A DNA stretch of 38,756 nucleotides from the NCBI RefSeq assembly GCF_016775005.1, contig NZ_JAEUXI010000007.1:87860-126615 (forward strand). The letters run 5' to 3'. The notes under the pieces were generated by a model that was not told where the DNA came from, made no database searches, and saw nothing but the letters and a program-made list of their open reading frames with translations. The DNA comes from Streptococcus suis. Lineage in GTDB: Bacteria > Bacillota > Bacilli > Lactobacillales > Streptococcaceae. A program made the translations under genes and the position numbers. Each line of letters starts with the position of its first letter. Within the stretch, counting starts at the first letter, position 1. This document shows positions 8,971-16,088 of this stretch, piece by piece.

Positions 8971-9928
8971 AACGATAGATTCCATAATACTGGTAAGCTG
9001 ACCACAGTCCCGTCACTATGGCTTGAACCAACTCTGGATCCATCAAGAAATCTGTAACTTCCTGCCCATTGAGGTATCCAGCTTCGCTCTTAAAACCTGT
9101 GAAAGCTTGGCAGCGTTCCTCTAGTTCCTTCCGAATATCCAGATGCTTTTGCGGATTTGGCAAAGGCTGGTTCACATCACAAGCTCCTGCCAAAAACTCC
9201 TCAACCGTCATGTGGTTGGCCAACTCACGCAAACCAGCAAAACGCCCTTCTTCAAACCCTTGTTCTTGAATATTCAAAACAGGAGTTCCAAGCGCCAAAC
9301 ATGGCAAGGTTCCATGCAAACGAGTGGTAACGACAAAGCGTGCTGACTGATAGAGGTAGAGGTAGTACTGAGCTACTTTCATCCGTTGAGAAGGGCTCAT
9401 GTACTGGTGGTTGATATCCGCACTCATCCGAATAACCGGATAAACAGATTCTCTTGACAACTTATCATAAACAGCATTTGGCAGGTCAATCGCAAGTACA
9501 ATGTCCTGCTTTTTCACTCCTGGTTCAGATTGAATCGTCAAGGTCATGCAATGCGAGAGATAGGATTCAACTCCCAGATCTTCAAAATAAGATTGGGTAT
9601 CGATCGACCGAGCACCAACTGGTCCATATTTGGTGAAAAAAGCACGATTTTCAGGAGATGAGAACAAGGACTTACTATCCTCATCTACATACATAGAAAT
9701 CAGGAGCGGGTGAAGATAGGACTGCTTAGGCGGGAAATTTTCCGGCCGATGTGAGTACCATCCGTTCATGATGATTTTTATTTCTTCATCCGTTTCCGCC
9801 TGAAACTCATTCATGTAATCACGATTGATGAAGTAGTCAATCCGTGGTAAAAAGCGACTGGTCGCAACGGATTGAATCTCATCTCCTATATTACCTGTTG
9901 TGTAAGAAAAAAGGGCATATTTGGTCAT
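8969..9928 (-). CDS. Polysaccharide pyruvyl transferase family protein
   Basis: This 319-residue protein has an N-terminal ALFSYTTGNIGDEIQSVA nucleotide-fold motif and the C-terminal VTTRLHGTLPCLALGTPVL segment typical of the CsaB/WcaK pyruvyl transferase superfamily. Some members transfer pyruvate from PEP to sugars; others are glycosyltransferase-like. It has no signal peptide or membrane segment. A terminator and new promoter separate it from the SRR glycosyltransferase operon, so a role in that glycan is only suggested by proximity. It has its own extended -10 promoter. Capsule or wall polysaccharide modification is an alternative role. Confidence 0.8.
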   Translation of the reverse strand: MTKYALFSYTTGNIGDEIQSVATSRFLPRIDYFINRDYMNEFQAETDEEIKIIMNGWYSHRPENFPPKQSYLHPLLISMYVDEDSKSLFSSPENRAFFTKYGPVGARSIDTQSYFEDLGVESYLSHCMTLTIQSEPGVKKQDIVLAIDLPNAVYDKLSRESVYPVIRMSADINHQYMSPSQRMKVAQYYLYLYQSARFVVTTRLHGTLPCLALGTPVLNIQEQGFEEGRFAGLRELANHMTVEEFLAGACDVNQPLPNPQKHLDIRKELEERCQAFTGFKSEAGYLNGQEVTDFLMDPELVQAIVTGLWSAYQYYGIYR

Positions 9929-9958
9929 GGCATTTCCTGCTTTCGGTTATTTCGTTCT

Positions 9959-9987
9959 AGTATAGCACAGAATAGCATGAATGCGAA
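9959..9987 (-). promoter_or_regulatory. Promoter of the pyruvyl-transferase-family gene
   Basis: TTCGCA (9982-9987), a 17-bp spacer and an extended -10 TGCTATACT (9959-9967) lie upstream of ATG 9928 on the minus strand. Confidence 0.65.
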
Positions 9988-9996
9988 GCTAGTGGC

Positions 9997-10446
9997 TTAG
10001 ATTGTTCGAGCTTGACCTACCCCATTATTGATTTTAAAGACATACTTATGCCCCTGCGTCAAACTATGATAGAAGCCATCTCCCTCATAGACTTGGAAAA
10101 TCTGCATGGTCTTGCGACTTTCCTCATCCTTGTAAACATGTTGAACATAAGGATTGTCCGCAAAAACCTTCTCCAAGAGTTCTTGACTAGCCGGACGAGC
10201 TTTCCCCTCGATTCGAATGACTTGAATCAAGTAGTCTTCTTCTGACAGGGCTGTTAGTGCAACACGCTCATCCCCCATCAGTTGTTGATAGAAATGCGTT
10301 TCCGAACCAGTCATAAAGAAAATACCATCTTCATTGGCTGCTGTAATATGGATCGGACGTGCATGGGGATTTCCAGCTTCATCAACCGTCGCAAAAATCC
10401 CTAGCTTCATTCCTTCCAAAATTTCCATGACATCTTTGACTTCCAT
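9997..10446 (-). CDS. Pyridoxamine 5'-phosphate oxidase-fold (split-barrel flavin-binding) protein
   Basis: This 149-residue protein resembles the general-stress-protein-26 type of PNPOx-like split barrels: LGIFATVDEAGNPHARPIHI near 17-36, then IFFMTGSETHFYQQL and QVIRIEGKARP. Such proteins bind FMN, F420 or haem-type cofactors. The reaction of streptococcal members is not established. It is monocistronic, with AGGAGG about 8 nt before ATG and an extended -10 TGCTATAAT (10478-10486). A widely spaced inverted repeat ATTCGGAA/TTCCGAAT (10493-10533) lies just upstream of the promoter and may be regulatory. Confidence 0.8.
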   Translation of the reverse strand: MEVKDVMEILEGMKLGIFATVDEAGNPHARPIHITAANEDGIFFMTGSETHFYQQLMGDERVALTALSEEDYLIQVIRIEGKARPASQELLEKVFADNPYVQHVYKDEESRKTMQIFQVYEGDGFYHSLTQGHKYVFKINNGVGQARTI

Positions 10447-10546
10447 AAGTAGCCTCCTAGACTTACATTCTACCTAAATTATAGCAAATTCCATTCGGAA
10501 AGTTAAGGTAAACACACAAAAATCCTTCCGAATATTTCCCATCCCT

Positions 10547-10855
10547 CTAGCCCCGACGCCCACTCTTTAGCTGAGTTGTTGTCCCTACATAGACAAAGGT
10601 CCGATTAAACACCTTCGGGTCTACCATCTTTATCCGAAATAAAAAATAATGGTCTCTACCATCCTTAGCCGACTCCTTGTTAAGACGAAAATAGGGCTTA
10701 CCAGAACTGGCCATGGTCAGCAGGATATCGTCCGCCAAAAAACTCAAGGGAGTATCCAGCGCTGAGTATTTATAAAAATCTCCTTCAAACTGATGGTAAT
10801 TTTCCGAAAAATAATCAAACTGCCATTCATTTTGTCGAGTTTGTCTTACATTCAT
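10547..10855 (-). CDS. Small conserved protein, last gene of the SOS-like cassette
   Basis: A 102-residue soluble protein starting MNVRQTRQNEWQFDYFSE, with a basic C-terminus (TTTQLKSGRRG). I do not recognise a domain with certainty; small proteins of this kind often follow Y-family polymerase genes in streptococci. Its ATG overlaps the stop of the YolD-like gene by 4 bp, so it is translationally coupled and presumably induced with the polymerase. A polymerase-accessory or DNA-binding role is only a guess from context. Confidence 0.75.
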   Translation of the reverse strand: MNVRQTRQNEWQFDYFSENYHQFEGDFYKYSALDTPLSFLADDILLTMASSGKPYFRLNKESAKDGRDHYFLFRIKMVDPKVFNRTFVYVGTTTQLKSGRRG

Positions 10856-11205
10856 CTCTCTTCCTCCAAACTAAAGGCCAACAGCTGTTCCATCGGAATC
10901 CTCACATGCCCTCCCCCCTCTTTGAGCACTAGATTTTCCCTAGACAAGTCTGTGATCATACCGATACGATACCGTCTTTCTCCTCCTTCTTGGACCAAAA
11001 ATTTTCCCATCAATTGCTGCAAGAACAACTGATTAAGGAGAAAGAGCTTTTGAGCCAAGGGCAATTGCTCCATCTCCTCTACATCAACTGATGATTCCTG
11101 CAAGGCAGTCATATGCTCCGATATGAAGAATCCCATCCATTTAGCCATACCCCTATCCTGATAGTGTTTAACCGAATCATATGGGAGATAACTCCGATCA
11201 ATCAT
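10852..11205 (-). CDS. YolD-like protein, Y-family polymerase partner
   Basis: A 117-residue protein starting MIDRSYLPYDSVKHYQDRGMAKWMGFFISEHM. This conserved opening is typical of YolD-like proteins encoded beside UmuC/UvrX-type polymerases in Firmicutes and their plasmids. It overlaps the polymerase gene by 4 bp upstream and the small 102-residue ORF by 4 bp downstream. YolD-like proteins are often compared with UmuD as polymerase accessories, but a biochemical role is not established here. Co-transcription under the HdiR-like repressor is the likely control. Confidence 0.75.
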   Translation of the reverse strand: MIDRSYLPYDSVKHYQDRGMAKWMGFFISEHMTALQESSVDVEEMEQLPLAQKLFLLNQLFLQQLMGKFLVQEGGERRYRIGMITDLSRENLVLKEGGGHVRIPMEQLLAFSLEEER

Positions 11206-12617
11206 TCCAACCCCTCCAATCCACCTGCTGAATGCCCCCCTACTAGCTTGCTTCGCTCAAAGACTCTTGAAGCCGGATCCAATACATCTGCTGTAACTAG
11301 CGAAGTAAAACCATACTTGTTTTGAATACTGTCTATGGCCTGCTGTAGGCGCTCATCTCGCTCCAACTGCTCAACATCGTCAAACAAACCAAAGACCATT
11401 ACAGATTCATCAACTAATTGATCGAAGCGGATACCAACACGGCGAACTGGTCCACCCTTGTACTTTTCCCGAAAGAGATCAATCACAACAGTAGACAGTC
11501 GTTTGAAATCACTGGTTGGCTCAATGGTCCGCTGCACAATAATAGGCATCCGTCTCTCGCGACTTGAAAAGACAAGCGTCAATCCAACCCTCTTAGTCTT
11601 TTTCTTCCTCTTTCGTAATCGTCTAGCGACCTGACTGGTAAATCCTCGCAACAAGATTTCCAAGTCCTGCTTGTTAGTATAATCCCGATCCAGTGTCTGA
11701 CTATTGCCAATCCCCTTGCTCTTTGGATAATAGGGACGTTTGAGATTGGACTCATCTACTCCATGAGCATGGAACCACATCTGAGTCCCCATGACACCAA
11801 ATTCTTTTTTTAGAAGGTCTGGATTGGCCATAGCTAGCTCTTTCACCGAATGAATCCCCAATTGATGCAGGCGTTTCTCTGTTCGATGCCCAATTCCCCA
11901 AAAATCAGTTAATTTGGAGATATTCCAAACCTTGCTTTCCACATCTTGATAGGACCAATTTGCCCGCATGGTTTTGGTGGACTTAGCTTCATTATCCAAG
12001 GCTAGTTTTGCCAGCAAAGGATTAGCATTGCTCATCCCAACTGTCGCATAGACACCAGTTTGTGCCCAAATCGCATGCTGGATCCGATCCGCCACCCGAT
12101 CCAATTTTACCTTACGTGATAAAGCTGGATCCTTCACAAAGTAGTCCAAGGAGGTCGTTAAATCAAGAAAGCCTTCATCGATAGAATATGGAAAAATCTC
12201 ATCTCTGCTGGCGAAGTCCTCAAAAATTTTTTGAATCGCAATATTTTTTTCGATATACAATTCCATCCGAGGCGGCACAATGTAAGAACGTTTGGCCCAA
12301 TACTCGACATAACGGATATAGTCCGGAGTTATGGGTAAACCATTTCTTTTGGCATTTTGATAGGAAAATTTCCTCGTCCGAATGTCAAAAGGCAATTCAT
12401 GCGTTCTTCCGACATTATCACGACCAAATACCTGTTTAAAAATAGGTGAACTTGCTAAGATCAGCCCGTTTGAGTGATCATCTCGACTAAGAACACATAA
12501 AGAAGTTGTCAATGGATTCAGACCACGCTCGACACATTCGATCGATGCATAGAAGGATTTCATATCGACAAAGGTAATATCTGAAACTGGCTCCTTGGCA
12601 TAATCAATTACCACCAT
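11202..12617 (-). CDS. Y-family (UmuC/ImpB-type) translesion DNA polymerase
   Basis: This 471-residue protein has the Y-family active-site motifs DITFVDMKSFYASIE (Asp near 18 plus the aromatic steric-gate region) and YSIDEGFLDLT (catalytic Asp-Glu pair). The helix-hairpin-helix region FWGIGHRTEKRLHQLGIHSVKELA and a little-finger domain with a basic RRLRKRKKKTKR stretch follow. The length matches full-size UmuC/UvrX enzymes. It starts 9 bp after the HdiR-like gene and overlaps the YolD-like gene. Expected role: error-prone bypass synthesis after DNA damage. Confidence 0.93.
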   Translation of the reverse strand: MVVIDYAKEPVSDITFVDMKSFYASIECVERGLNPLTTSLCVLSRDDHSNGLILASSPIFKQVFGRDNVGRTHELPFDIRTRKFSYQNAKRNGLPITPDYIRYVEYWAKRSYIVPPRMELYIEKNIAIQKIFEDFASRDEIFPYSIDEGFLDLTTSLDYFVKDPALSRKVKLDRVADRIQHAIWAQTGVYATVGMSNANPLLAKLALDNEAKSTKTMRANWSYQDVESKVWNISKLTDFWGIGHRTEKRLHQLGIHSVKELAMANPDLLKKEFGVMGTQMWFHAHGVDESNLKRPYYPKSKGIGNSQTLDRDYTNKQDLEILLRGFTSQVARRLRKRKKKTKRVGLTLVFSSRERRMPIIVQRTIEPTSDFKRLSTVVIDLFREKYKGGPVRRVGIRFDQLVDESVMVFGLFDDVEQLERDERLQQAIDSIQNKYGFTSLVTADVLDPASRVFERSKLVGGHSAGGLEGLE

Positions 12618-12626
12618 CTTATCACC

Positions 12627-13304
12627 CTAAACTGCCAAAGGCATAAAATGACCGACAACCTTTCCTACAATCTTAGGCTGGTCTTCATAGAAGGCAAACT
12701 TATCCGGATGGTCTGGATTGATGGACACCAAACGGAAACCTTCCTCCTCCCGATACACACGCTTGATATAGGTATGACCAAACCAGACAATGGCATAGAT
12801 ACCACCGTCATAATCAAAACCAGTCTCCTTGATAAGCGCCACCTCTCCTGATTGGAACATAGGCTCCATGGAATTTCCCTTAATCCAAGTCGCCACATCA
12901 TGGTCCATCTCTTTATCAAAATAGACCGTTTCTGTTTCGAACTCATCCTCAAAGGTCTCACCAGGCCCTGCCGACAGCAAAATATTGGTTCGAACCTGAT
13001 AGGCCACAAATTGTACAGACTGTTCCTGTTCCTCCAACAAACGCCGTGAGTAACGCATCACCTTTCCTTGATGAGCACTAGTCAGCTTATGGTAGATAGA
13101 CAAGAGCTCAAAATCCGACTCAAAGTAACCTTTAGCTACCAAAAAAGTCTCTTCCAAAGCCCGCAGATGCTTGGCGTTGGGAACAGTCGTCTCCGATTCC
13201 CACTTAGAAATCGTCACCTTCCCAACACCAACCAGCTTCCCTAGATTTTCCTGCGTCATCTCATTGACCAAACGAATCGCTCGCAAACGCTCCCCTGAAA
13301 ACAT
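12627..13304 (-). CDS. HdiR/LexA-like repressor: XRE HTH plus S24 autopeptidase
   Basis: In this 225-residue protein, residues 6-60 are an XRE helix-turn-helix (MTQENLGKLVGVGKVTISKWE). The C-terminal half is a LexA/S24 fold with catalytic Ser145 in KGNSMEPMF and Lys181 in TYIKRVYR, and a scissile Ala112-Gly113 in LLSAGPGE. This matches HdiR of Lactococcus lactis, which is cleaved after DNA damage. It heads the polymerase cassette and most likely represses it and itself through the palindrome at 13319-13338. Streptococci generally lack a classical LexA regulon, so this would be a local SOS-like switch. Confidence 0.9.
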   Translation of the reverse strand: MFSGERLRAIRLVNEMTQENLGKLVGVGKVTISKWESETTVPNAKHLRALEETFLVAKGYFESDFELLSIYHKLTSAHQGKVMRYSRRLLEEQEQSVQFVAYQVRTNILLSAGPGETFEDEFETETVYFDKEMDHDVATWIKGNSMEPMFQSGEVALIKETGFDYDGGIYAIVWFGHTYIKRVYREEEGFRLVSINPDHPDKFAFYEDQPKIVGKVVGHFMPLAV

Positions 13305-13318
13305 CCTTCACCTCGATA

Positions 13319-13369
13319 AGTTTCTTTATAAAGTAACTATATTATACAAAATAAATGCTTAACTGACAA
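13319..13369 (-). promoter_or_regulatory. Promoter and palindromic operator of the SOS-like cassette
   Basis: On the minus strand, TTGTCA (13364-13369), a 17-bp spacer and a perfect TATAAT (13341-13346) are followed at 13319-13338 by the 20-bp dyad AGTTxCTTTATAAAGxAACT (single A:A mismatch per arm). The dyad covers the expected transcription start, a suitable place for repression by the adjacent HdiR-like protein. Confidence 0.75.
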
Positions 13370-13498
13370 GGATGAATTTTCCCTTCAACAACTAAATGGT
13401 CTATTTAGCCACAGAAGGAATTACAGAACGCCAGTAAACAAGAAACAAAACAAAACAAAAGCGACACACAAGCTAGCCTGAACACCTTGAACGAGCAC

Positions 13499-13571
13499 AA
13501 AAAACACCCCATGGTGGGAACCATGAAGTGTTGTTCTGCTGTATTGTAGCTGGTTCTTAACGTTTAGAGAA
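13499..13571. repeat. Duplicate of the rpsI 3' end and terminator (distal att-like site A)
   Basis: These 73 bp match 21615-21687 with two mismatches. They cover the 15-bp core ttaacgtttagagaa (13557-13571; last codons FSKR and stop of S9) and the rpsI terminator hairpin (13503-13532). Similarity stops abruptly after the core, where rpsI coding sequence would continue. This is the pattern of an attachment site left by insertion of a mobile element into the rpsI 3' end. The surrounding 13370-13841 contains no convincing gene. Confidence 0.85.
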
Positions 13572-13709
13572 TTTCGCTATTGAAAACGAAGAATCCTCAA
13601 CACTTATAAATCCCGTTATATCAACATTTACGAAAATGAAACTTCCATGAAAATGGACTAAAGTCCTCTGATTTGGATAAAATTGACACTATAAAATAGA
13701 CTAGTCATC

Positions 13710-13735
13710 AGTAGGTCAAACTAATTTGACCTACT
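13710..13735. terminator. Perfect 11-bp stem-loop in the intergenic region
   Basis: AGTAGGTCAAA and TTTGACCTACT pair around CTAA, with TTTATCTT after it on the plus strand. The T-run is poor, and it lies about 105 bp beyond the stop of the AbiU2-like gene. It may be a weak terminator or a protein-binding dyad. Confidence 0.45.
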
Positions 13736-13841
13736 TTATCTTATAGAGGGACAATTTATAAATCAAATTCAAAAAGATAGGTCAAGTATTTTATAAATTT
13801 ATCGGTATAAGAAGACAAAAAAAGCCCCTAATCAATACGAG

Positions 13842-14462
13842 TTAGTCTTCAAGAAAAAATCTTTTCAAAATTATTTCTCTTTTAGGAAGTTCGACTTGTT
13901 GCTGATTATCTCCATATAAAGCATTATATAACTCGATACAAGCTGTATATATGAACTTAATTTCTATCGCCTCAAAATAATAGTATAGAATAGCAATGTC
14001 TAATCTTTCTGTTGAAAAGACCATCTCTTTATCTAAGTGAGCTAAGAGTTTATCGCGAAGCAATTTGATTTCGTCAATATTTTTTTGTTCTTTATCAATA
14101 CCCTCTTGAATGGTACTCAAAATTAATAAAAGAGATCTATCTTTGGTACTATGTCTCAACTTAGATAGAATCTTAAAAATACCATTTTTTTCTCTGCTAT
14201 CAAAAATTTTAGTTATACCGAAGACAACTCTATAAAATAAAGATTCATATGTTACATTTCGTACTATATCATATCTAATAGATGATTGCACTACTCTATC
14301 ATGCCACTCATTGTTTACAATTTTTATTATTTCAAGTGCAGCAACTATTGATCCAAGTTCAAGTATCATAGTATGAAAATGAACCATCATTTTAGAATCA
14401 TCATCCGGTAGTTCATCTGCAAAATTCTTTCCTACAAAATCTTTTAAATCATAATCATTCAT
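13842..14462 (-). CDS. AbiU2/HEPN-like protein, candidate abortive-infection protein
   Basis: This all-helical 206-residue protein carries LRDKLLAHLDK near 136-146. The Arg-x5-His spacing fits the HEPN Rx4-6H ribonuclease motif, and the surrounding pattern is like AbiU2 of lactococci (a fixed-length helical bundle followed by an AHLDK motif). HEPN proteins are often toxins or antiphage RNases. The gene is AT-rich compared with the flanking core genes and sits between att-like sites A and B, which fits acquired cargo. No antitoxin-like partner is adjacent; the 87-codon ORF upstream is the only neighbour. The family call is moderately sure; activity is inferred. Confidence 0.6.
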   Translation of the reverse strand: MNDYDLKDFVGKNFADELPDDDSKMMVHFHTMILELGSIVAALEIIKIVNNEWHDRVVQSSIRYDIVRNVTYESLFYRVVFGITKIFDSREKNGIFKILSKLRHSTKDRSLLLILSTIQEGIDKEQKNIDEIKLLRDKLLAHLDKEMVFSTERLDIAILYYYFEAIEIKFIYTACIELYNALYGDNQQQVELPKREIILKRFFLED

Positions 14463-14601
14463 AATCTAACACCTAGTCAATAAATCTTCTTACTTTTAAT
14501 CAAATTGACAATTCATTCTGCATCAAAGTATTTTTGAACTTAGACTTTCTTTAGTCACCATGCTCACTCAAATTAGACTCACTTTTATAAACACTAATCT
14601 A

Positions 14602-14865
14602 CTAAGTTTTTCCAAAAATCTCCTCTAAACTATTCCTTATCTCTTCATAAACGTGATTAGATAATGGGATATTTTCACTAGAATTTCTTGAGAATAAAAG
14701 ATTTGAAACAGCGCTTTTATTTCCATACTGTTTTAATACTGAATATTCAATTTCATTCTTTAGCCTTTTTGTAAACCACTTTAGTCTCATTTTTCCTAAG
14801 ATACCTCTAAAATAATTTCCAAGCTCCTCTATCAGTAAATTTTCAATTAATGAAATAATAAGCAT
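14602..14865 (-). CDS. Small orphan ORF, possibly the remnant of a larger defence protein
   Basis: This 87-residue product starts MLIISLIENLLIEELGNYF and has amphipathic helical character, a basic RLKWFTKRLKNEIEY segment and no recognisable catalytic motif. The opening resembles N-termini of large NTPase-type defence proteins, and it ends at two consecutive TAG codons, so it may be a truncated remainder. It lies between att-like sites A and B with the AbiU2-like gene. It could also be a genuine small protein. Function unknown. Confidence 0.4.
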   Translation of the reverse strand: MLIISLIENLLIEELGNYFRGILGKMRLKWFTKRLKNEIEYSVLKQYGNKSAVSNLLFSRNSSENIPLSNHVYEEIRNSLEEIFGKT

Positions 14866-15023
14866 ATGTAATGTCCTTTCTCACTAAGTATATCATACCC
14901 CACAGGAATACATCTACTACGATTTTTTATTACTTTATCATCTCGTAATTAATTCATTAATAAAGTTTTCTAAAAATACAGCTGAGCCCCCTTCAACTCT
15001 TAATTTCATTTTTCATAATATTA

Positions 15024-15064
15024 AATTAAACAATAAAACCCACTGGCTGATTAATTCAGTGGTT
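15024..15064. terminator. Stem-loop in the gene-free stretch 14866-15126
   Basis: The arms AACCCACTG and CAGTGGTT pair with a one-base bulge around an AT-rich loop, followed by seven T on the plus strand. No plus-strand gene precedes it. I see no gene in 14866-15126 otherwise. Confidence 0.4.
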
Positions 15065-15126
15065 TTTTTGAGTGTTTTCCGTATCTTAACAACACAACAG
15101 TATTATCTAGAATTGATGTCAGAAAA

Positions 15127-15153
15127 AAAGCACCAGCAAGATGCCGATGCTTT
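15127..15153 (-). terminator. Rho-independent terminator after the rpsI 3' duplicate
   Basis: A 12-bp stem (AAAGCATCGGCA with TGCTGGTGCTTT, two G:U pairs), a 3-nt loop and a T-run on the minus strand. It lies about 85 bp beyond the stop codon of the duplicated rpsI end. It looks like a replacement terminator that an integrating element would carry for its target gene. Confidence 0.8.
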
Positions 15154-15237
15154 AAGTCTCTTAAACGACTTATCATTATAATTAACACCAACTGGCACCA
15201 AAAAGTGGCTGCAATCGTTGGTATAATATGGTTTTGA

Positions 15238-15288
15238 TTAACGTTTAGAGAACTGGCTAGCTTTACGAGCTTTCTTAAGACCTGGTTT
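15238..15288 (-). pseudogene. rpsI': Duplicated 3' end of rpsI (att-like site B)
   Basis: These 51 bp match 21673-21723 with one mismatch and encode the exact S9 C-terminus [16 protein letters not shown] followed by TAA. Upstream similarity ends abruptly. It contains the 15-bp core (15238-15252) shared with sites A and C. In contrast to site A, homology extends on the coding side and not on the terminator side. Mobile elements that integrate into gene 3' ends often carry such a copy to restore the target. Confidence 0.9.
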
Positions 15289-15390
15289 TAAAAACTTTTG
15301 TTTGAATAAATTTCAAAAGCTTTTAATATCAACGTTTTCACAGTTTTTCAAACCTCAAAATTTCATTAAATTTTAACTGATTTCATCTGA

Positions 15391-15454
15391 ATGGTGTGAA
15401 TTTTACCCAAAAAATACACGAATTGAGCTAAAAAATACTAATTGTTCACACCAT
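15391..15454. repeat. Inverted ATGGTGTGAA repeats beside site B
   Basis: ATGGTGTGAA (15391-15400) and its reverse complement TTCACACCAT (15445-15454) lie about 140-200 bp inside site B. The same 10-mer is at 21576-21585, with GGTGTGAATTTT at 21589-21600, inside site C. They look like arm-type sites of a tyrosine integrase. The rest of 15289-15556 is AT-rich and shows no gene. Confidence 0.6.
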
Positions 15455-15556
15455 TTAGATAAATTGGTTTCAAAACCATTTTTATCAATATCATATTAGA
15501 TAACTAAATGATAAAATTATCCTCTCAAAATTTTTGTAGACAGATTTCTAAATTTT

Positions 15557-15592
15557 AAAAACCCATCAAATTTGAAATTCTGATGGGTTTTT
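15557..15592 (-). terminator. Terminator after the broken gene at 15597
   Basis: The arms AAAAACCCATCA and TGATGGGTTTTT pair perfectly around a 12-nt, itself self-complementary, loop. It lies immediately after the stop of the remnant coding sequence. Confidence 0.8.
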
Positions 15593-15596
15593 ATCA

Positions 15597-15856
15597 TTAT
15601 GTCTTAGTGTTAGCCTTATTCATGGGTTCATCTAGTTGTTCTACAATTATACTTTCAAAGTCACTTGGTGAAATTAGCTGAGCTGGTGCTTGGGGAACCT
15701 GATATTCAGGTGCTGGCTGAGTAGCTATAACTGGTGGCGTTTGAGAAGCTACGATAGCAGCATTGACTAACTCAATTCTATCTTGAAGTTCCTCTCATTT
15801 TTTTCATCAGTCAAGCAATTAACAACATCTTGAGCCGACTGGATATTCTCAGAAAC
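15597..15856 (-). pseudogene. C-terminal remnant of an unidentified protein with one frameshift
   Basis: The minus strand reads about 22 codons (VSENIQSAQDVVNCLTDEKN), then a frame change, then about 62 codons (LQDRIELVNAAIVASQTPP, a Pro/Gln-rich linker APEYQVPQAPAQ, and SPSDFESIIVEQLDEP) to TAA. A clean terminator follows. No start codon or N-terminal part survives: a stop precedes the first segment. The helical-linker-acidic tail pattern fits the end of a replication or mobilisation protein of an element, but I cannot identify it. 15857-16088 has no recognisable gene. Confidence 0.65.
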
Positions 15857-16088
15857 TCATGTATCAGCGTTTTCTTAGCAACACTAACTTATTACTTATT
15901 CACCAAACGTAAACAAGTTTTTGGCTCATACCCAAACTTACACACAACTACTTATAATAACAGTATTTATTAGACCCATATTATTAACATATTTTACTTA
16001 TATACAAATAAATTATTCTATACGGTATCAAAAAGGTATCAGTAATAGTTTCGGAGCTTATAAAATAGAGAGGTCAAAAATGTTTTTT

